DNA of 64,000 bases from Piscinibacter sp047602365. Lineage in GTDB: Bacteria; Pseudomonadota; Gammaproteobacteria; Burkholderiales; Burkholderiaceae_C. Under the pieces are notes generated by a model. The model ran no database searches. It was given only the letters and a program-made list of their open reading frames with translations, and was not told the origin of the DNA. A program made the translations under genes and the position numbers. The stretch covers positions 62,001 through 126,000 of the forward strand of contig JASGHM010000002.1 in NCBI GenBank assembly GCA_047602365.1, given 5' to 3'. Below, piece by piece: positions 38,969-47,624 of the stretch. Position 1 is the stretch's first letter. Each line of letters opens with the position of its first letter.

Positions 38969-39775
38969 TCAGAGGCGGCGTTGCAGCAGATGCTTCTGCC
39001 AGGGTGCCCAGCGCATCGCCCAGGCCAGCAGCGCATTCAGGCGAGGCCAGCTCTGCGGCAGACCCATGCGGCCGGTGGCCTGCCTCGCCAGCCAGCGGTC
39101 GACGCGGATCACCTGGCAGTCGTCCAGGGCGTGAAGGATAAAGTGTGTGCCACTGGCCCAAGGCCGGTCCAGGCGCCGGACGAAGTTGCCGAGCCAGCGA
39201 TCCGTGTGCAGTTCACGAAGCACCCAGCGCGACGGCGTGGCGATGTAGATGTGGCCACCCTTGCGCGTCACCCGGCGCAGCTCGCCGAGGAATCGCTCGC
39301 GGCCCTGGACGGTCGGGATGAACTCGAGCACCGACACCGCCATCACCAGGTCGAAACTGCCGTCTTCGAAGGGCAGCGCCGCATTGGCCTCGATCTGCCG
39401 GAAGCTCAGCTTGTCGGCGAGTCCGAGGCCGACCGCGCGGACGCGCGCGGCGTCGATCGACAGGCCGTTCGGATCGACTCCGATGACCTCGCGCGCGCCG
39501 ATGCTCGGATTCAGCGCCACCGCGGCGGTCGTTCCGCCGGTGCTGCAGCCGACGTCGAGCACCCGCTCGCCGCGCACGCCATGCGCCGCCAGCAGCGACG
39601 CCGCGCCGCGCAGGTGCATCGACACGCGGCCCAGTTCGCGCTGGACAAAAGCCGGCCGCGCGACTTCCAGCGGCGGCGGGGCGACCCCTTCGCCATAGAT
39701 GTCCTGCGCTCCCGCGCCACGCTGCAGCATCTGCACGAATTCGCTGCGGTGGGGTTCGGTCAGATCGGTGTTCAT
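38969..39775 (-). CDS. SAM-dependent methyltransferase (class I)
   Basis: 268 residues. SAM-binding motif I is VLDVGCSTGG, with the acidic motif II at VIGVDPNGLS and a post-I block LPFEDGSFDLVMAVSVLEFIP; this is the UbiE/Methyltransf_11 type. It likely methylates an EPS sugar or precursor. First gene of the minus-strand set methyltransferase–ligase–AKR–SDR–GMC. A 54 bp gap separates it from the lyase gene at 39830, also on the minus strand. Confidence 0.85.
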   Translation of the reverse strand: MNTDLTEPHRSEFVQMLQRGAGAQDIYGEGVAPPPLEVARPAFVQRELGRVSMHLRGAASLLAAHGVRGERVLDVGCSTGGTTAAVALNPSIGAREVIGVDPNGLSIDAARVRAVGLGLADKLSFRQIEANAALPFEDGSFDLVMAVSVLEFIPTVQGRERFLGELRRVTRKGGHIYIATPSRWVLRELHTDRWLGNFVRRLDRPWASGTHFILHALDDCQVIRVDRWLARQATGRMGLPQSWPRLNALLAWAMRWAPWQKHLLQRRL

Positions 39776-39829
39776 TCGTACGGCTCCCTCGTTCCGTGGA
39801 TGAATCGGCTGACCCTTGCCGCACGTCCC

Positions 39830-41890
39830 TCAACGTGCGAACAGGGGGGGTGTCTGTATTCCGATAGGCAAGGTTCCGGAGAAGTCGGCCGTCTTGGTGG
39901 CCGAGAGCAGTTCGACGGTTCCGCCGCTGCCCTGGTTGGAGAAGCGCACCAGCGCCGAACGACCGTCGGCCAGGCGCAGCTGCACGCCGGTCTGCCCGGC
40001 GGCGTCGGAGCGCACGGCGGACGTCACGGCACCGTCGAGCGAGGCGACGTGCAGGAAGTAGGAGGCGGTTCCGGCCGTGTCGGCCACGTCGATGCGCGTG
40101 CCGCCGCGCATGCCCTTGCGCAGCTCGGGCCAGCCGCGCACCTCGGTGTTCAGGCCGGGTGGTGCGATGCGCTGCAGGTCGAGGCGGTTGCGGCCTTCGA
40201 CGACGCTCAGGCTGTCGCCGGTGACGGTCGGCGTGCTGCCGACGTTGAGCGTCCAGATGCGCTTGGTGCCCGGCTGCGCCGCCACCGCGCGGTCGAACAC
40301 GACCACGATGTCAGGCTTGATGAACAGGAACTCGCGCTCCGACTTGGCGACCGCCGGGTGGTTGCGGTAGCTCGGCGTGACGCGTGCCGACGCGTAGGTG
40401 AAGTGGCGGTTGTCGGCCAGCGCGGCCAGCGTGCAGTTGGTGCCGTAGCCCTGCTTGACGGTGGCGCCACCGCTCTCGAAGCGCACCAGGTTGTGCAGTT
40501 CCTCGTCCTGCTCGATGCCGGAGTTCGAGTACACGTTCGAGTCGGTCGCCAGCCAGTTGCCCTTGAACAGCACGAAGCTGCCCTGGTCGCGGTGGGCATG
40601 GCTCTCGGTGTAGGGGCCGCAGATGAAGTTCGCGTAGGTCGCCGTTGGCTCCCAGGCCGAGCGCATCATCAGCTGGCCGGTGCCGGGCGCCCAGTAGGCC
40701 GTGTTCAGTTCGGCCAGCGGTCGGGGCTGCAGGTCGGGTTGTTCGTAGAGGAAGTCGGAGAAGAACATGAAGCTCTGCTTCATCTGCGGCACTGACGAGC
40801 CTTCGAGCAGCGTGCGCGCGATGCCCGACAGCCGTTCGTCGGGGAACAGCGCCTGCAGCTCCAGCAGGTATTCGCGGTGGTAGTCGAACAGCGCCGCAGT
40901 GCTGTCGCGGGCGTGGTCGCCGGTCGGCGCCAGGCGGTCCAGCGTCGGCACGATGCTGTGCATCAGGTGCGCCATCGAGGCCAGCGTGTGCGGCGTGCGC
41001 GTCGCGATGCGCTCGCCGGTCGAGCGCTCCCACCAGTCGTACAGCTGCCACAGGCCCTTCAGTGCCGTGCCGTAGCCGGTGCCTTCGCGCGAGCCGCCAC
41101 CCTCCAGGTCTCGGTTGAAGGTGGGGAACAGCTGGTTCTCCATCTTCTCGATGCGGAACTTGTCCAGCCAGGCCTTGGCCTGGTCGTTCTCGCCCTGCGT
41201 CGCCAGGCCGAGCAGCATGGTGGCGCGCAGGAACGAGTAGTAGTAGTTGTTCGCCGGGTTGTCGACCGACCAGCCGGTCCAGGGGTAGGTGGTCTCGCCC
41301 CACTTCGCGCCCTTGTGGTTCCAGACGTTGGCCACCGCGAGGTTCGCGTAGGCCACCCAGCGCTTGCGCTGCTCGGGCGTCAGCAGCGAGTGGCACCAGT
41401 CGTAGACCAGCGCGATGTTGCCGATGTACTGGCCGACCTCGAGGTAGCTGTCGCCGGCGACGGTGGCGCGCTGGCTGCGCGCGATCTTCTCTTCCTCCGC
41501 GGCGACGAACTTCTCGGTCTCCTCGATCGCGTAGTTCGCGAAGCGGCTGTCGCCGCCGAGCTGGTAGATCAGCGCCGCGTACCAGGGCTGGAAGGCGTAC
41601 GCGCGGCGGCCCATCAGCTGGCCGGCGACCTGGTCCTGGAAGCGTCCGGACGCGCCCGAGCGGCTGTCGAGCACCTTCTTCAGGCGCGTGCGCGTCGCCT
41701 CGTCGTTGAGCAGGATGCGTGGGTGGCCGGGCGCGACGCGGTAGGCGATCGGCGCCGTGGCCGTGGTCGCGCGTGCCGTCGTGGCCGGCCGGGTGGCCGT
41801 CTGTGCGGGCACGGCCATGCTGGCCAGCGCGAGGCCCAGTGCCGTGACGAATGCGACCAGGGTTGACGAAACGGGCATGCGCATGGGCAT
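39830..41890 (-). CDS. Secreted heparinase II/III-type polysaccharide lyase, minimal form
   Basis: 686 residues. Signal peptide (MPMRMPVSSTLVAFVTALGL, cleaved near SMAVPAQT), then directly the lyase module without repeats or linker. Same motifs as the two paralogues: FQPWYAALIYQL, SYLEVGQYIGNIALVYDW, DLEGGGSREGTGYGTAL, THTLASMAHLMHSI-like, ESHAHRDQGSFV (HR in place of HH in the others). Intact, so it could supply the activity lost if the gene at 26498 is truly broken. The ATG at 41890 follows GAGG at 8 bp. A 7-base G run marks the end of the gene. Confidence 0.85.
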   Translation of the reverse strand: MPMRMPVSSTLVAFVTALGLALASMAVPAQTATRPATTARATTATAPIAYRVAPGHPRILLNDEATRTRLKKVLDSRSGASGRFQDQVAGQLMGRRAYAFQPWYAALIYQLGGDSRFANYAIEETEKFVAAEEEKIARSQRATVAGDSYLEVGQYIGNIALVYDWCHSLLTPEQRKRWVAYANLAVANVWNHKGAKWGETTYPWTGWSVDNPANNYYYSFLRATMLLGLATQGENDQAKAWLDKFRIEKMENQLFPTFNRDLEGGGSREGTGYGTALKGLWQLYDWWERSTGERIATRTPHTLASMAHLMHSIVPTLDRLAPTGDHARDSTAALFDYHREYLLELQALFPDERLSGIARTLLEGSSVPQMKQSFMFFSDFLYEQPDLQPRPLAELNTAYWAPGTGQLMMRSAWEPTATYANFICGPYTESHAHRDQGSFVLFKGNWLATDSNVYSNSGIEQDEELHNLVRFESGGATVKQGYGTNCTLAALADNRHFTYASARVTPSYRNHPAVAKSEREFLFIKPDIVVVFDRAVAAQPGTKRIWTLNVGSTPTVTGDSLSVVEGRNRLDLQRIAPPGLNTEVRGWPELRKGMRGGTRIDVADTAGTASYFLHVASLDGAVTSAVRSDAAGQTGVQLRLADGRSALVRFSNQGSGGTVELLSATKTADFSGTLPIGIQTPPLFAR

Positions 41891-41978
41891 CGGTCGTGCC
41901 TCGCTGAAGTCGTTGCGCAGAATAGCGTCCGTCGATGACAGGACAACCCTGCTTCGCGGGGGGTGACGGCAGCGCCGC

Positions 41979-42992
41979 TCACCAGCGCCGGTTGATCCAC
42001 TCCCGGCTGGGGTTCTCGAGCAGGTAGAACGAGGCCAGGCCGGCGAGCAGTGCGCCCAGCGCAGCGACGCCCATCGGCAGCGAGGACTTGAACGAGAAGA
42101 AGGGCTGCTGCCAGAGGTAGATCGAGTACGACCAGATGCCCATCTGGCGCACCGGGCGCCAGGTCAGGAAGCTGCGTACGCTCGCCGGCGTCGCCTCGAG
42201 GTGATTGACGCAGAACGCCAGGCCCAGTGGCGACAGGATGGCGCTCATCCACCAGTGTGCGTGCGGCAGGTAGCCCAGCGACGCGACAGCCAGTGCCGCC
42301 AGCGGCATCCAGGGCTGCACCAGCGGTGCGACGCGGTGGCGCACCAGGAAGTACGCGGCCGACACGAGCAGGAACGAGGCCGCGATCTCGGTGCGGATCT
42401 CGAACGAGCCGCCTGCGAAGCGGTGCGAGGTTTCGTAGAAGTAGTACAGCGCCATCGACAGCACACTGACCCCGCCCACGACCCACGCCTCGCGGCCACG
42501 CAGCACGGCGATCAGCGTCAGCAGGCTGAGGAAGACGTAGCTGTGTTCCTCGACGTTGAGCGACCAGAGGTGCCCGATCGGCAGGCCGGTGTGCCAGATG
42601 TCCGGATGGTCAGGCAGGTAGGTGCGCAGGAACAGCAGCGTGGAGATGATCTCGTCCCAGCCGCGACCCACGCCCTGCCACGCGGCGACGCCGTAGACGA
42701 TGGACACGAACAGCACGAAGGCCGGCACGATGCGGCTGATGCGGCGCTTGTAGAACTGCACCAGCGACACCCGCTTGACGAACAGCAGGTTGCTCATCAG
42801 CAGGCCGGACAGGCAGAAGAAGATGTCGACGCCCATCTGCCCGGAGTCGATCGCCGGCCAGGGCAGGAAATGCGACTGCAGCACCAGCAGGATCGCCAGC
42901 CCTCGCCACCCGTCGAGATAGTCGACGCGGTCGGCCAGGCGTGGAGGGTCCAGGGACACGGCAGCAGTGAGGACAGGGCTGTGCGCAATCAC
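41979..42992 (-). CDS. Membrane acyltransferase, OafA/YrhL (acyltransferase 3) family
   Basis: About 337 residues with nine to ten predicted membrane helices. Family landmarks: YLDGWRGLAILLVLQSH near the start, GVDIFFCLSGLLMS, and GHLWSLNVEEHSY. It transfers an acetyl or other acyl group to a sugar of the EPS at the inner membrane. The start is uncertain: a GTG at 42992 gives a typical family N-terminus; the open frame begins at 43112 with a non-typical Arg-rich leader. It diverges from the gene at 43156. Confidence 0.85.
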   Translation of the reverse strand: MIAHSPVLTAAVSLDPPRLADRVDYLDGWRGLAILLVLQSHFLPWPAIDSGQMGVDIFFCLSGLLMSNLLFVKRVSLVQFYKRRISRIVPAFVLFVSIVYGVAAWQGVGRGWDEIISTLLFLRTYLPDHPDIWHTGLPIGHLWSLNVEEHSYVFLSLLTLIAVLRGREAWVVGGVSVLSMALYYFYETSHRFAGGSFEIRTEIAASFLLVSAAYFLVRHRVAPLVQPWMPLAALAVASLGYLPHAHWWMSAILSPLGLAFCVNHLEATPASVRSFLTWRPVRQMGIWSYSIYLWQQPFFSFKSSLPMGVAALGALLAGLASFYLLENPSREWINRRW

Positions 42993-43155
42993 AACGACAT
43001 GCTCGGCCGGCGATGCGCCGTCCTTCGTCGGCGCTGCGGTGCGCCTGTGGCCGCGACTGTAATCGCAGCCGCCTTGCCGCAGGCGCCCTTGTTTGAGGGG
43101 GGCTTTCCCCATCGTCTCATCCGGTGATCACGGTGACGCCGTCGATAATGGATCG

Positions 43156-44877
43156 ATGACGTTGCCCGACGTGCCCTGCCGACGTGCTGCTCGCCGGCTG
43201 GGCGTGTTGCTGGCCCTCGTGCTGCAGGCTTCGGCGAGCGGAGCCGCCGAGGCGCCACCGCCCGCGCTCGACCCGTTTCCCCCGGTGCAGGCGACGGGTA
43301 CCGTGCCGTTGCGCCTGAGCTGTGGCCCGGCCGCGGCGGGCTCCCGGGTCGTCGCCTTCGGCCTGCCGCTCCCGCGCGGCTTCGTCGCCGATGCCGGCAG
43401 GATCCGGCTGGAAGACGCTGCCGGCGAGGTCGCGGCCGACGTCACCGAACTGGCGCGCTGGCGCCACTTCAACGATGCGGCGGTCGACGGCAAGTCGATC
43501 CGCGCCGTGCTGGTTGCCTTCCGCCACGACTGCAGCAAGGCGCCGAGCGCCGACTACACGCTGCGCTGGGGCCAGCCGCGCAGCCAGCGCGCCGACACGG
43601 GCATCACGCCGGCGAACGTGGCGGAGCGCACATGGGGGCCGCAGGCCGAGGTGCATCCGCTCGAACACCCACAGACCGACAACTACGCGATCGATACCTC
43701 CGTGCCCGCGCTGCGCGAGCCGGCGGTGTGGGTGTCGCCGCCGGCCGATTGGCTGATGCAGTGCAACCTGCGCGGGCCGGTGGCGCCGATCCGTGCCGGC
43801 ATCGCGCGCGACTGGCAGACCGGCTTCCTGCGCACCTACGTCAACGACGTGGCGGCGGACGTCAGCGCCTTCGAGCGCAACGAGAACGGCCAGGGGCTGA
43901 TCCACTGGGGCAATGAGTTCGAGGGCTGGCTGTACGACCGGCCCGCCGTGCTGTGGAACGCCTATGTGCAGAGCGGCGACCCGAAGTGGCTGCGCCATGC
44001 CCACCGGGCGACGCAGTTCTATGCCGCGCAGGTCGCGGTGGAGGGGCGGCGCGGTTCGTTCGCGAAGCGCCCGGGCGACGCCAAGTACGCCCATGCCGGC
44101 GGCCTGTTCAGCGCCTACCTGCTGACGGGCGATGCGCGGCTGCTCGAGCGCATCCGCGCCGTCGCCGAACTGGTCGGCAGCGTCAACACGCGGCTGCCGC
44201 CGTTCGAGCGCACCACCGGGCTGTGGACCGAGCGGCACATGAGCGTGGCCATCGGCGGCGCGTTGGCGGCCTGGGAGGCCACGGGCGAGGCGGCCCATCG
44301 TGACCGCGTGCTGCGCATCGTCGAGGGCATGCGCGCCGACGCGACGCGCCCGCCGCCGGGCTACCCGGGCGCCGAGGCGATGGCCGGCGTGCTGCTGCAT
44401 CGGCCCGAGGTGCACGAGGAGGGCAGCTTCCCGGACGTGGTGATGAGCCCGTGGATGGCCGCGTTGATGAACGAGGCGCTGTGGCGCTACTACCTGCACA
44501 GCGACGACCGGCGCGCGCTGCAGATCCTCGGCGACTATGCGCAGTTCGTTGCCGATCGGGCCATCGAGCAGCAGGGTATCGACTGGGCGCCGCGCTACCT
44601 GGCCGGGCTGAAGGGCAACTACGAGGGCATCGAGGCCGAACACGCCTTCGACGTGATGGGGCTGCTGGCGCGCGGCCGCTGGGCGCGGCTGCGCCTGGGC
44701 CAGCCGGTGGCGCAGATCGACGCGCAGATCGCGCGCCTGCGTGTCACCGCCGACGCCACCTTCTCCGCCTGGGTGCGCAACTCCGCCGGCCTGCCGCGCT
44801 ACCGGCTGGCGCCGACGCGCAAGGCCGGCTGGTGGTACGGCACGACCTACGACCTGGCCTGGTTCGGCTACGACTGA
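43156..44877 (+). CDS. Secreted RIFT-barrel/alpha-toroid protein, predicted polysaccharide-active enzyme
   Basis: 573 residues, signal peptide to about residue 30 (LLALVLQASASGAAEA). Close paralogue of the C-terminal part of the frameshifted gene at 29267: shared VVAFGLPLPRGFVADAGRIR, ELARWRHFNDAAVDGKSIR, GWLYDRPAVLWNAY, RKAGWWYGTTYDLAWFG. No Ig-like domain, no linker, no lipobox. The fold resembles PL26/YetA-type proteins (RIFT barrel then alpha/alpha barrel); the catalytic residues are not evident. It overlaps the end of the convergent methyltransferase gene by 10 bp. Confidence 0.75.
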   Translation: MTLPDVPCRRAARRLGVLLALVLQASASGAAEAPPPALDPFPPVQATGTVPLRLSCGPAAAGSRVVAFGLPLPRGFVADAGRIRLEDAAGEVAADVTELARWRHFNDAAVDGKSIRAVLVAFRHDCSKAPSADYTLRWGQPRSQRADTGITPANVAERTWGPQAEVHPLEHPQTDNYAIDTSVPALREPAVWVSPPADWLMQCNLRGPVAPIRAGIARDWQTGFLRTYVNDVAADVSAFERNENGQGLIHWGNEFEGWLYDRPAVLWNAYVQSGDPKWLRHAHRATQFYAAQVAVEGRRGSFAKRPGDAKYAHAGGLFSAYLLTGDARLLERIRAVAELVGSVNTRLPPFERTTGLWTERHMSVAIGGALAAWEATGEAAHRDRVLRIVEGMRADATRPPPGYPGAEAMAGVLLHRPEVHEEGSFPDVVMSPWMAALMNEALWRYYLHSDDRRALQILGDYAQFVADRAIEQQGIDWAPRYLAGLKGNYEGIEAEHAFDVMGLLARGRWARLRLGQPVAQIDAQIARLRVTADATFSAWVRNSAGLPRYRLAPTRKAGWWYGTTYDLAWFGYD

Positions 44878-45531
44878 TCCGGCGCACCGTCCTTGCCGGG
44901 CTCCCAGTAGGCCCACAGCCAGGCATAGGGGTCGTGGTAGATCCAGCCGCGTCGCACGCCGGGCAGGTCCTGCAGGTGCTCGGCGACACGCCGTGGCCGA
45001 CGGGCAGAAGAAGGTCACCAGGCAGGCATGGCCGAGCGACGACATGGCCTCGACCGCCTTGCCGATGTCGCTCAGGTAGTACAGCACCTCGCAGGCCACC
45101 ACGAGGTCGTACTTGCCGCCCTCGGGCGGCGACCACGGCAGCGCGGTGATCTCGCCGACGCCGAAACGCGCCGCCGGCAAGCGTTCGCGGGCGCGCTCGA
45201 CGGCGCGGTCGCTGACGTCCAGGCCGTAGAGCTGGTCGCACAGCTGGGCCAGGTGCTCGCTCTGGTGGCCTTCGCCGCTGCCGATCTCGAGCAGCGTGCC
45301 GACACGGCCGGCGTGCGAGGCGATCACCGCGTTGGTCTGCGCGAAGCGCGACTGCTCGCGTGCCGTCGTCATGCCCCACGGGTCGGGCAGCGCGTAGAGC
45401 TTGTCCAGCCCGGCGTGGTTGTCGTTGGCGCCGATGCCGCGCATCGCGTAGCGGCGCCACACCTTCGAGACGATCTTGCGGGTCGGCGCGCCTTCGGCGG
45501 CGACCAGGTCGAGCAGGCTTCTGCGGGTCAT
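44868..45531 (-). pseudogene. SAM-dependent methyltransferase, frameshifted
   Basis: Class I methyltransferase: motif I LLEIGSGEGHQSEHL, motif II GLDVSDRAV, then ITALPWSPPEGGKYDLVVACEVLYYL. After FFCPSATA the frame departs; the other frame gives the expected ending RRVAEHLQDLPGVRRGW and a Trp-rich tail closing at 44868. One extra base near 44991 explains it; repaired length is 220 residues. NodS-like or nodulation-type methyltransferases have this size and motif spacing. The 3' end overlaps the convergent gene at 43156 by 10 bp. Confidence 0.7.
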
Positions 45532-45565
45532 CGAACGTTCCTGTGCAGATCGGAGAAGTGGGGCG

Positions 45566-46474
45566 CTAGCTGCGCGCCTTGAGCATGCGCCGCGCGGCCA
45601 GCGGCAGCAGGCGCAACAGCGCCATGCGTTCCTGCGGGTCGGACTCGTACCGCCACGCCAGGCGGGCCAGCCGCCAGGCTTCCAGCCAGCGGTGCATCAG
45701 CACCATGCCGCGTGCGTTGCGCGCATAGGCACGGGCCAGCGCACGGTCGATGTCGGCCTGCGGCAGGTGGCCGACCGCCTGGGCCGCGGCGCGCTCGATG
45801 ACGCGCACGTAGTCGTCGTAGGTGCGCGCCAGGCTGGACAGCCCGTCGTGGCCGCGCATCGCGCGCACCAGTTCTTCCTCGACGACGCCGATCGGCCAGC
45901 GCGCCGCGACGCGCAGGTGGAAGTCGAGGTCCTCGCCGGTCGGCAGCGATTCGTCGAACCCACCGATGCTCTCGTAGACCTCGCGGCGCATCATCGCCGA
46001 GGCCGGCGCGAGCGCCGGGTTCAGCAGCACCCAGCGCAGCACGTCGCCGTCGACCGGCAGCTGCTCGCGACGGCGGAAGCGCTCGACCGGATCGCCTTCG
46101 CCGTTGGTGCGCATCACGTCGCACAGCACCATGCCGTACTCCGGGCGCTCCTGCAGCCACTCGATCTGGCGCTGGGTCTTGTTCGGCAGCCACTCGTCGT
46201 CGCTGTCGAGCAGCGCGAGGAAGCGGCCGCGGGCGATGCGCAGCCCGTGGTTGCGCGCCGACGACACGCCGCCGTTGGCCTGGTGCACATAGCGGATCCG
46301 CTGGCCGAAGGCCTGGGCGAGTGCCTCACCCGTGCCATCGGTGGAACCGTCGTCGACGACGACGATCTCCTGGACTTCGCGTGTCTGCGCCAGCACCGTG
46401 CCGATGGCTCTTTGCACCAACTCGCGGCGGTTGTACGTCGGTATGATCACCGAGACTTCCACGTCCAGCGCCAT
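45566..46474 (-). CDS. Glycosyltransferase family 2
   Basis: 302 residues from the ATG at 46474. GT-A start SVIIPTYNRRELV, nucleotide-binding VVVDDGSTDGT, DXD-like LDSDDEW and GEDLDFHLRVA catalytic block. Soluble, without C-terminal membrane helices. GGAG lies 3–4 bp before this ATG; a TTG at 46492 extends the frame by six residues. The start codon overlaps the divergent start at 46473, leaving no intergenic DNA for either promoter. Confidence 0.88.
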   Translation of the reverse strand: MALDVEVSVIIPTYNRRELVQRAIGTVLAQTREVQEIVVVDDGSTDGTGEALAQAFGQRIRYVHQANGGVSSARNHGLRIARGRFLALLDSDDEWLPNKTQRQIEWLQERPEYGMVLCDVMRTNGEGDPVERFRRREQLPVDGDVLRWVLLNPALAPASAMMRREVYESIGGFDESLPTGEDLDFHLRVAARWPIGVVEEELVRAMRGHDGLSSLARTYDDYVRVIERAAAQAVGHLPQADIDRALARAYARNARGMVLMHRWLEAWRLARLAWRYESDPQERMALLRLLPLAARRMLKARS

Positions 46475-47492
46475 GTTCTCCGATCTGATCAAGAAGCTGC
46501 TCTATGCCAGCGGGGCCCTCGGTCTCTACCACCGCCTGCGCAACGCACGCACGCTGACGGTGATCATGTTCCATCGGGTGCTGGAGCCGGGCGATCCACG
46601 CTGGGCCCATTGCGACCCGGACTACACGCTGCGCGCCGACCTGTTCGCGCAGTGCCTTGGGTTCTTTGCCAGCCATTACAACATGGTCACCGCGCATGAC
46701 GTGTTGCGCGCCCGCCGAGGTGAGGGGGGTCTGCCGGACCGTGCGCTGCTGATCACCTTCGACGATGGCTGGCGTGACAACGTCGACTTCGCGCTCCCCG
46801 CGATGCGCATCCGCAAGGTGCCCGGGCTGATGTTCGTGGTCGCCGATGCGGTGGGGCGCGATGCGCCGTTCTACCAGGAGCAGATCGTCGGTGCGTGGCG
46901 CCGCGGCCGGCTCGACACGGCCACGCTGGCCCGGGCGCTGCAAGGTGCCGGCGACACGCAGGCCGCGGCGACGAGCGACGACCTCGACGCGCTGCGCCAT
47001 CTGATCGCGCGGGTCGAGTCGCTCACGCCGCCGGTGCGTGCGGCACTGCTCGACACGCTGAACGACCGCCTGCCCGATGGCCTGCGGCACATGATCAATG
47101 CCGACGAACTGCGGCAGCTCGACGAAGGTGGTGTCGCGATCGGCCTGCACGGCAAGACCCACCTGCCGATGACCGCGGCGCCGGACCTCGACGCCGAACT
47201 CGCCGGCGCCCGCGCCGACATGGCGGCACGGCTGCCGCAGCGCGACCCGCCGGCGACGATGTCGTTCCCGCACGGCCGCTTCGATGCGCCGATCGCCCAG
47301 CGCGCCCGCGAGGCCGGCTACGAACTCGTCTTCACCAGCGTGCCGGTCGTCAACCCGACCGCCGGCAAGGTCGGCTGGCTGCTCGGCCGGCTGGGCTTCG
47401 AGAATGGCACGGTGTCCGACCGTCAGGGCCGGTTCCGGCCCGACCTGCTGGCGCTGTACCTGTTCCGTCGCCCTGGGCGTGTGCTTGCCTGA
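46473..47492 (+). CDS. Polysaccharide deacetylase (NodB homology)
   Basis: 339 residues. Motif 1: LLITFDDGWRDNVDFALPAM; motif 2: IGLHGKTHLPM. The N-terminus SDLIKKLLYASGALGLYHR matches other EPS deacetylases. Probably cytoplasmic or membrane-associated, since no cleavable signal is seen. No good ribosome-binding site precedes the ATG at 46473, so translation may start at a later codon, though the conserved N-terminus favours 46473. Second of three clear NodB-type genes in the locus. Confidence 0.82.
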   Translation: MFSDLIKKLLYASGALGLYHRLRNARTLTVIMFHRVLEPGDPRWAHCDPDYTLRADLFAQCLGFFASHYNMVTAHDVLRARRGEGGLPDRALLITFDDGWRDNVDFALPAMRIRKVPGLMFVVADAVGRDAPFYQEQIVGAWRRGRLDTATLARALQGAGDTQAAATSDDLDALRHLIARVESLTPPVRAALLDTLNDRLPDGLRHMINADELRQLDEGGVAIGLHGKTHLPMTAAPDLDAELAGARADMAARLPQRDPPATMSFPHGRFDAPIAQRAREAGYELVFTSVPVVNPTAGKVGWLLGRLGFENGTVSDRQGRFRPDLLALYLFRRPGRVLA

Positions 47493-47502
47493 GCGCGGCT
47501 CG

Positions 47503-47520
47503 CCCCCCGGATCATGGGGG
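47503..47520. promoter_or_regulatory. C6–N7–G5 inverted repeat
   Basis: CCCCCC, centre GGATCAT, GGGGG, in the 132 bp gap before the flippase gene. Fourth example of C/G-run palindromes in intergenic gaps of the EPS locus. Confidence 0.3.
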
Positions 47521-47624
47521 CAGGGCTCGGGCAATCCCCAACCTGCGTGCATGCGGCCGTGTGATCCTCACGCGGCGCCTGCGGTCGGCTGGCCTAGCAT
47601 TGGGCCCCCTGCAAGGAGTGCCGT

